Shown here: one piece after another, positions 59,539 to 64,000 of the stretch | Position numbering within the stretch: position 1 is the stretch's first letter | Layout: each line of letters opens with the position of its first letter | Assembly (NCBI RefSeq): GCF_036711975.1 | Contig: NC_091968.1 | Location: forward strand, 22,692,001-22,756,000 | DNA: 64,000 nucleotides | Source: Onthophagus taurus | Lineage: Eukaryota > Arthropoda > Insecta > Coleoptera > Scarabaeidae | Direction: 5' to 3' | The notes under the pieces: model-generated | Seen by the model: only the letters and a program-made list of their open reading frames with translations | Told to the model about the DNA's origin: nothing | The model's database searches: none | Program-made: the position numbers and the translations under genes

Positions 59539-60228
59539 AAAACATGACATTTCATAAAATTGACATTTAATTTGAGCAATTAGTTGTGAAGTTGGTTACA
59601 TTGAATTTCTGTCACATTGACGTTTAACTTTATTTAAAAAAATAAATTTATGGAATCAATTTCAACATATTATTATTATTACACAATGTAATAACCGCAA
59701 TGAACGAAAATTCAACGTTTCTATAAGATACTTCAACTTATGATGCACAAACAGCAGTGAATTTGGCCGATTTTGCAACTCAGATCAAAATTTAGACAAC
59801 AATTTCCACCAGATATAGTAATTTCCATGAAAAAAATGTGGATTTGGCCGCTTTTGATTCCAAGCTACTCAAATTTAAATTTATTTGCCTTAAAAGTACA
59901 ACATTGACCATTATAACAAAAACAATATTATCGATGAATCAGATAAAATACTAAGAAACACAAAAAGTACATGAGATTGTTATCGATTAGGACAATACGT
60001 CATCTTGTTTAAAACTCATTTCAATTTATTTTTATACCTATTATAATAATAAAGTAGAGAATAAATAATTATTAAAACTAACTTTTTATTAACCGGTCAA
60101 TATCTAATCTAGAGATAGTTATTAAAACACTTTATTTACATTACACTTACACTAAAAAAACGATTGCTCAAGCATTAAAAGTGAAGTGGTTAAATCAAAA
60201 AAAATTTAATCTTTTTATTTCCAATTAA
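59539..60228. other. Intergenic DNA upstream of trypsin 1
   Basis: Contains a fifth copy of the dispersed repeat (59540-59680) and otherwise unremarkable AT-rich sequence. No gene seen. Confidence 0.5.
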
Positions 60229-60237
60229 TATATAAAG
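60229..60237 (+). promoter_or_regulatory. TATA box of trypsin 1
   Basis: TATATAAAG lies 54 bases before the trypsin ATG at 60291, so transcription should start near 60258-60262 and the leader would be about 30 bases. Short leaders and TATA promoters are common in insect gut trypsin genes. Confidence 0.65.
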
Positions 60238-60290
60238 GGGATCGTTTTAAAACTAGCCACAACTTACGAGTTCGATCAATTCTAAGTAAA

Positions 60291-61279
<989 letters not shown>

Positions 61280-61319
61280 ATTTAAAAGATAATATTAAAA
61301 TCTATCAATTTTTTTTTCA

Positions 61320-62735
61320 AATTTTAATATTTAATTTACTGAAAATAATTTTGACAGTTTACTATGTGGCGCCATCTCTTAATTTTGTGCATAAATACAA
61401 AAATATATTTTAATTAAAAATTTTATGTTAATTAATTTGTTAATTCAAGAAAAAAACTTAAATTGTACAAAAATTTATTGTTAAATACATAATAATACTT
61501 TGATCATTCATTTTAATCAAAAAAACATTCCAAAATAACAATTTGTCATTAAATCTTCAAAACATCTTTTTATTTTTAATATCTTTTTATATATTATTTA
61601 GATTAATTAATTTTTGGTTAATTGCAATTAATTTATCGAATTTACTTTCAAATTTTAATATTTAATTTAATAAAAATAATTTGAACAGTTTAGTATGTGG
61701 CGCCATCTCTTAGCTTTGTGCATAAAAACAAAAATTTATTTTAATTACAAACTTTATTCTAATTAATTTGTTAATTCAAGAAGAAAACTTAAATTGTACA
61801 AAAATTTATTGTTAAATACATAATAGTACTTTGATCATTCATTTTAATCACAAAAACATTCAAAATAACAATTTTTCATTAAAAATCTTCAAAACATCTT
61901 TTTATTTTTAATATCTTTTTATGTAACTTTTGAATTAATTAATTTTTGGTTAATTGCAATTAATTTATCGAATTTTCTTTCAAATTTTAATATTTAATTT
62001 AATAAAAATAATTTTAACAGTTTAGTATGTGGCGCCATCTCTTAATTTTGTGCATAAAAACAAAAATATATTTTAATTAAAAACTTTATTCTAATTAATT
62101 TGTTAATTCAAGAAGAAAACTTAAATTGCATAAAAATTTATTGTCAAATACATAATAATATTTTGATCATTCATTTTAATCACAAAAACATTCCAAGATA
62201 ACAATTTGTCATTTAATCTTCAAAACATCTTTTTATTTTTAATATCTTTTTATTTAACTTTTAGATTGATTAATTTTTGGTTAATTGCAATTAATTTATC
62301 GAATTTTCTTTCAAATTTTAATATTTAATTTAATAAAAATAATTTTAACAGTTTACTATGTGGCGCCATCTCTTAACTTTGTGCATAAAAACAAAAATAT
62401 ATTTTAATTAAAAACTTTATTCTATTTAATTTGTTAATTCAACACGAAAATTTAAATTGTATAAAAATTTATTGTCAAATACATAATAATACTTTAATTA
62501 TTCATTTTAATCACAAAAACATTCCAAGATAACAATTTGTCATTAAATCTTCAAAACGTCTTTTTATTTTTAAAATCTTTTTATGTAATTTTTAGATTGA
62601 TTAATTTTTGGTTATTTACAATTAAAATTATCGAATTCTTTTTCAAATTTTAATATTTAATTTAATGAAAATAATTTAGACAGTTCACTATGTGGCGCCA
62701 TCTCTTGATTTTATGCAATTTGTTAATTCAAGAAG
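61320..62735. repeat. Satellite, 331-332 bp period, about 4.3 copies
   Basis: GTGGCGCCATCTCTT recurs at 61366, 61697, 62029, 62360 and 62692. Each unit also has 'taattaatttgttaattcaa', 'acatctttttatttttaata' and 'gattaattaatttttggtta'. Units are nearly identical, more alike than other arrays in the window. It lies between the two convergent trypsin genes and begins about 40 bases past the stop of trypsin 1. Confidence 0.92.
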
Positions 62736-62795
62736 AAAACTGGGTTCGTCAACAAACTAGAGTTTAAATTTAAAAGATAATATTAAAAAATTTAT
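62736..62795 (+). pseudogene. Copy of the trypsin 1 3' end
   Basis: 'aactgggttcgtcaacaaac' followed by 'tagagtttaaatttaaaaga' and 'taatattaaaa' repeats the last codons (WVRQQTGV, here with R for G), the stop and the first 3' bases of trypsin 1 (61250-61300). It follows directly after the last satellite unit. Confidence 0.85.
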
Positions 62796-63042
62796 AAGTA
62801 AATTGGAGATAAAAATTAGTTAATTTGGTATCTTGAAGTACCTATATTATTAATCACATTGTTGATGTTAATCCATCAAAAAGCACACTCAAAAGATAAA
62901 AAATCAAGGTTAGAAATAAAAAACCACAAAAATAATGTGTATTTTGTTCGATTCTTTATTTAACCATTCTTTAAAGCATTTAATTAAACAACTTTATTTC
63001 AATTTAATTGAAAAAGAAATTAATCTTCAACCCAGTTCCGGT

Positions 63043-64000
63043 TTAAATTCCGGAAATTTGGGCGATCCAATTGCGGAGATTTCCAGTGCAGGCGTAAACT
63101 CCGGGGAAATTGGGTCTAGCGCATCCTCTTCCCCAAGAAACAACACCGACGAGGGTGTTTCCAACAGCTAATGGGCCACCGCTGTCTCCTTGACAAGCGT
63201 CTCTACCACCAGAAGCAAATCCAGCGCAAATCATACTAAAAAAGATTAAAATTAAAACAAAATTGTTAAGTTAAAAAAGAATTATTCACCGATCAGTAAT
63301 AGCGGAAGTGCCATAAGATGATCTACAACTAGCTTGGCTGACAATTGGAACAGTAACAGCTTGGAGTTGAGTGGCACCAGGTCCACCTTCCTATTTATAT
63401 GAGAATAGGAAGAAATTAAAGATTAATTTATTTATTATATTTAAATTTACCCTAATGGCACCCCATCCAGACACAACAGCGTTAGTACCAGCAGATGGGC
63501 GGCTACCAGCTGATGGCAAATTAATTCTTTGCACTCCAGTGCTTCCAAGAGCGAAAGATCCAGAAATTTGTGCGAGTGCAATGTCGAAATCGAGAGTTCT
63601 AGAGTTGTAGCTTCCGTGAACAACCAATCTGGAGATGCTGTGAATGGTACCTCCAGAATTAGCCATAGAACTTCCAGACCTGATGCTGAAGGTTCCAGAA
63701 ACACTACAAAAAAAGAACAATAAACAAATAAATTCCAAAAATCGTTAAAAAAATACCCGACAAGACAATGAGCAGCGGTAACAGCCCAATTAGTACCGAT
63801 GATGACAGCTCCACAGAAATGGGAAGTTCCAAGTCTGAGAGATACTTGGTAAGGGAAGTTGGCGATGTTCACCGTTTGACCTCCGACGATTCTTCCATCC
63901 AAAGTTGGCACGATGGGTTTGAAACCCCTATCGGCAGCTAAAACGAGTTTAAATTGAAATCTTTACGCAATCAAAAGATGATGTTGAAAACTCACCAACG
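63043..64000 (-). CDS. Trypsin (serine protease S1), gene 2, first exon beyond right edge
   Basis: Paralogue of trypsin 1 on the opposite strand with the same exon layout. Visible exons: 64000-63996 (end of exon 1), 63937-63757, 63703-63451, 63390-63290 and 63235-63043. The propeptide ends LDGR before IVGG. The triad residues are in TAAHC, LDFDIA and GDSGGP, and [10 protein letters not shown] gives the trypsin-type [17 protein letters not shown] completes the pocket. Minus-strand AATAAA signals lie at 62998-62993 and 62960-62955. The signal peptide is outside the window, except for the last five bases of its exon. Confidence 0.93.

Noticed and set aside
62935-63171. 78-codon plus frame near trypsin 2
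   Set aside because: It is the complement of the trypsin 2 last exon and its 3' flank; the serine/glycine-rich look comes from that.

Overview
The window is AT-rich eukaryotic genomic DNA from an insect, most likely a beetle or another holometabolous insect. Short GT-AG introns, a rough-type homeobox gene, an insect trypsin pair, a GT11 fucosyltransferase pair and a very dense load of insect-type transposons support this. The species cannot be named from sequence alone. Gene assignments rest on conceptual translation and remembered family motifs; no search was run.

Layout. 1-6147 (-): nine exons of a WDR34/DYNC2I2-like dynein-2 intermediate chain, running off the left edge. 6148-9380: non-coding DNA, then three TA-target inverted-repeat elements side by side. 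9387-15501: a DDE transposon broken by a hAT-like element (itself carrying a large foldback element) and by a mariner-like element. 16383-17363 (-): an intact alpha-1,2-fucosyltransferase. 18714-19359 (+): a HINT histidine-triad gene with a likely mitochondrial leader. 20006-24400: a MITE and LINE wreckage. 24555-28849: a PIF/Harbinger element with a nested foldback element that holds 172-bp tandem repeats. 29014-29964 (+): a second GT11 paralogue that has lost the donor-binding signature. 30367-46650 (+): a three-exon rough (ro) homeobox gene with two large introns full of transposons. 47422-49410: MITE, LINE and mariner relics. 50814-55256 (+): extra sex combs/EED in five exons, whose last exon end is partly duplicated just downstream. 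55930-59540: an old minus-strand LINE split by an R1-like LINE, then an internally deleted copia element. 60291-64000: two convergent trypsin genes separated by a satellite with a 332-bp period.

The host genes are functionally unrelated (cilium transport, glycosylation, HIT hydrolase, eye patterning, Polycomb repression, digestion), so this is a normal mosaic of single genes and small tandem families. The transposon layer stands out. Many elements begin with CAG and end with CTG at TA dinucleotides, several have arms of hundreds of bases, and nesting is deep enough to give an insertion order. The points most worth following are the motif-less fucosyltransferase paralogue, the dispersed CTAG-rich hairpin repeat, the satellite that carries a trypsin 3' end, and the CTCF-like cores at gene borders.
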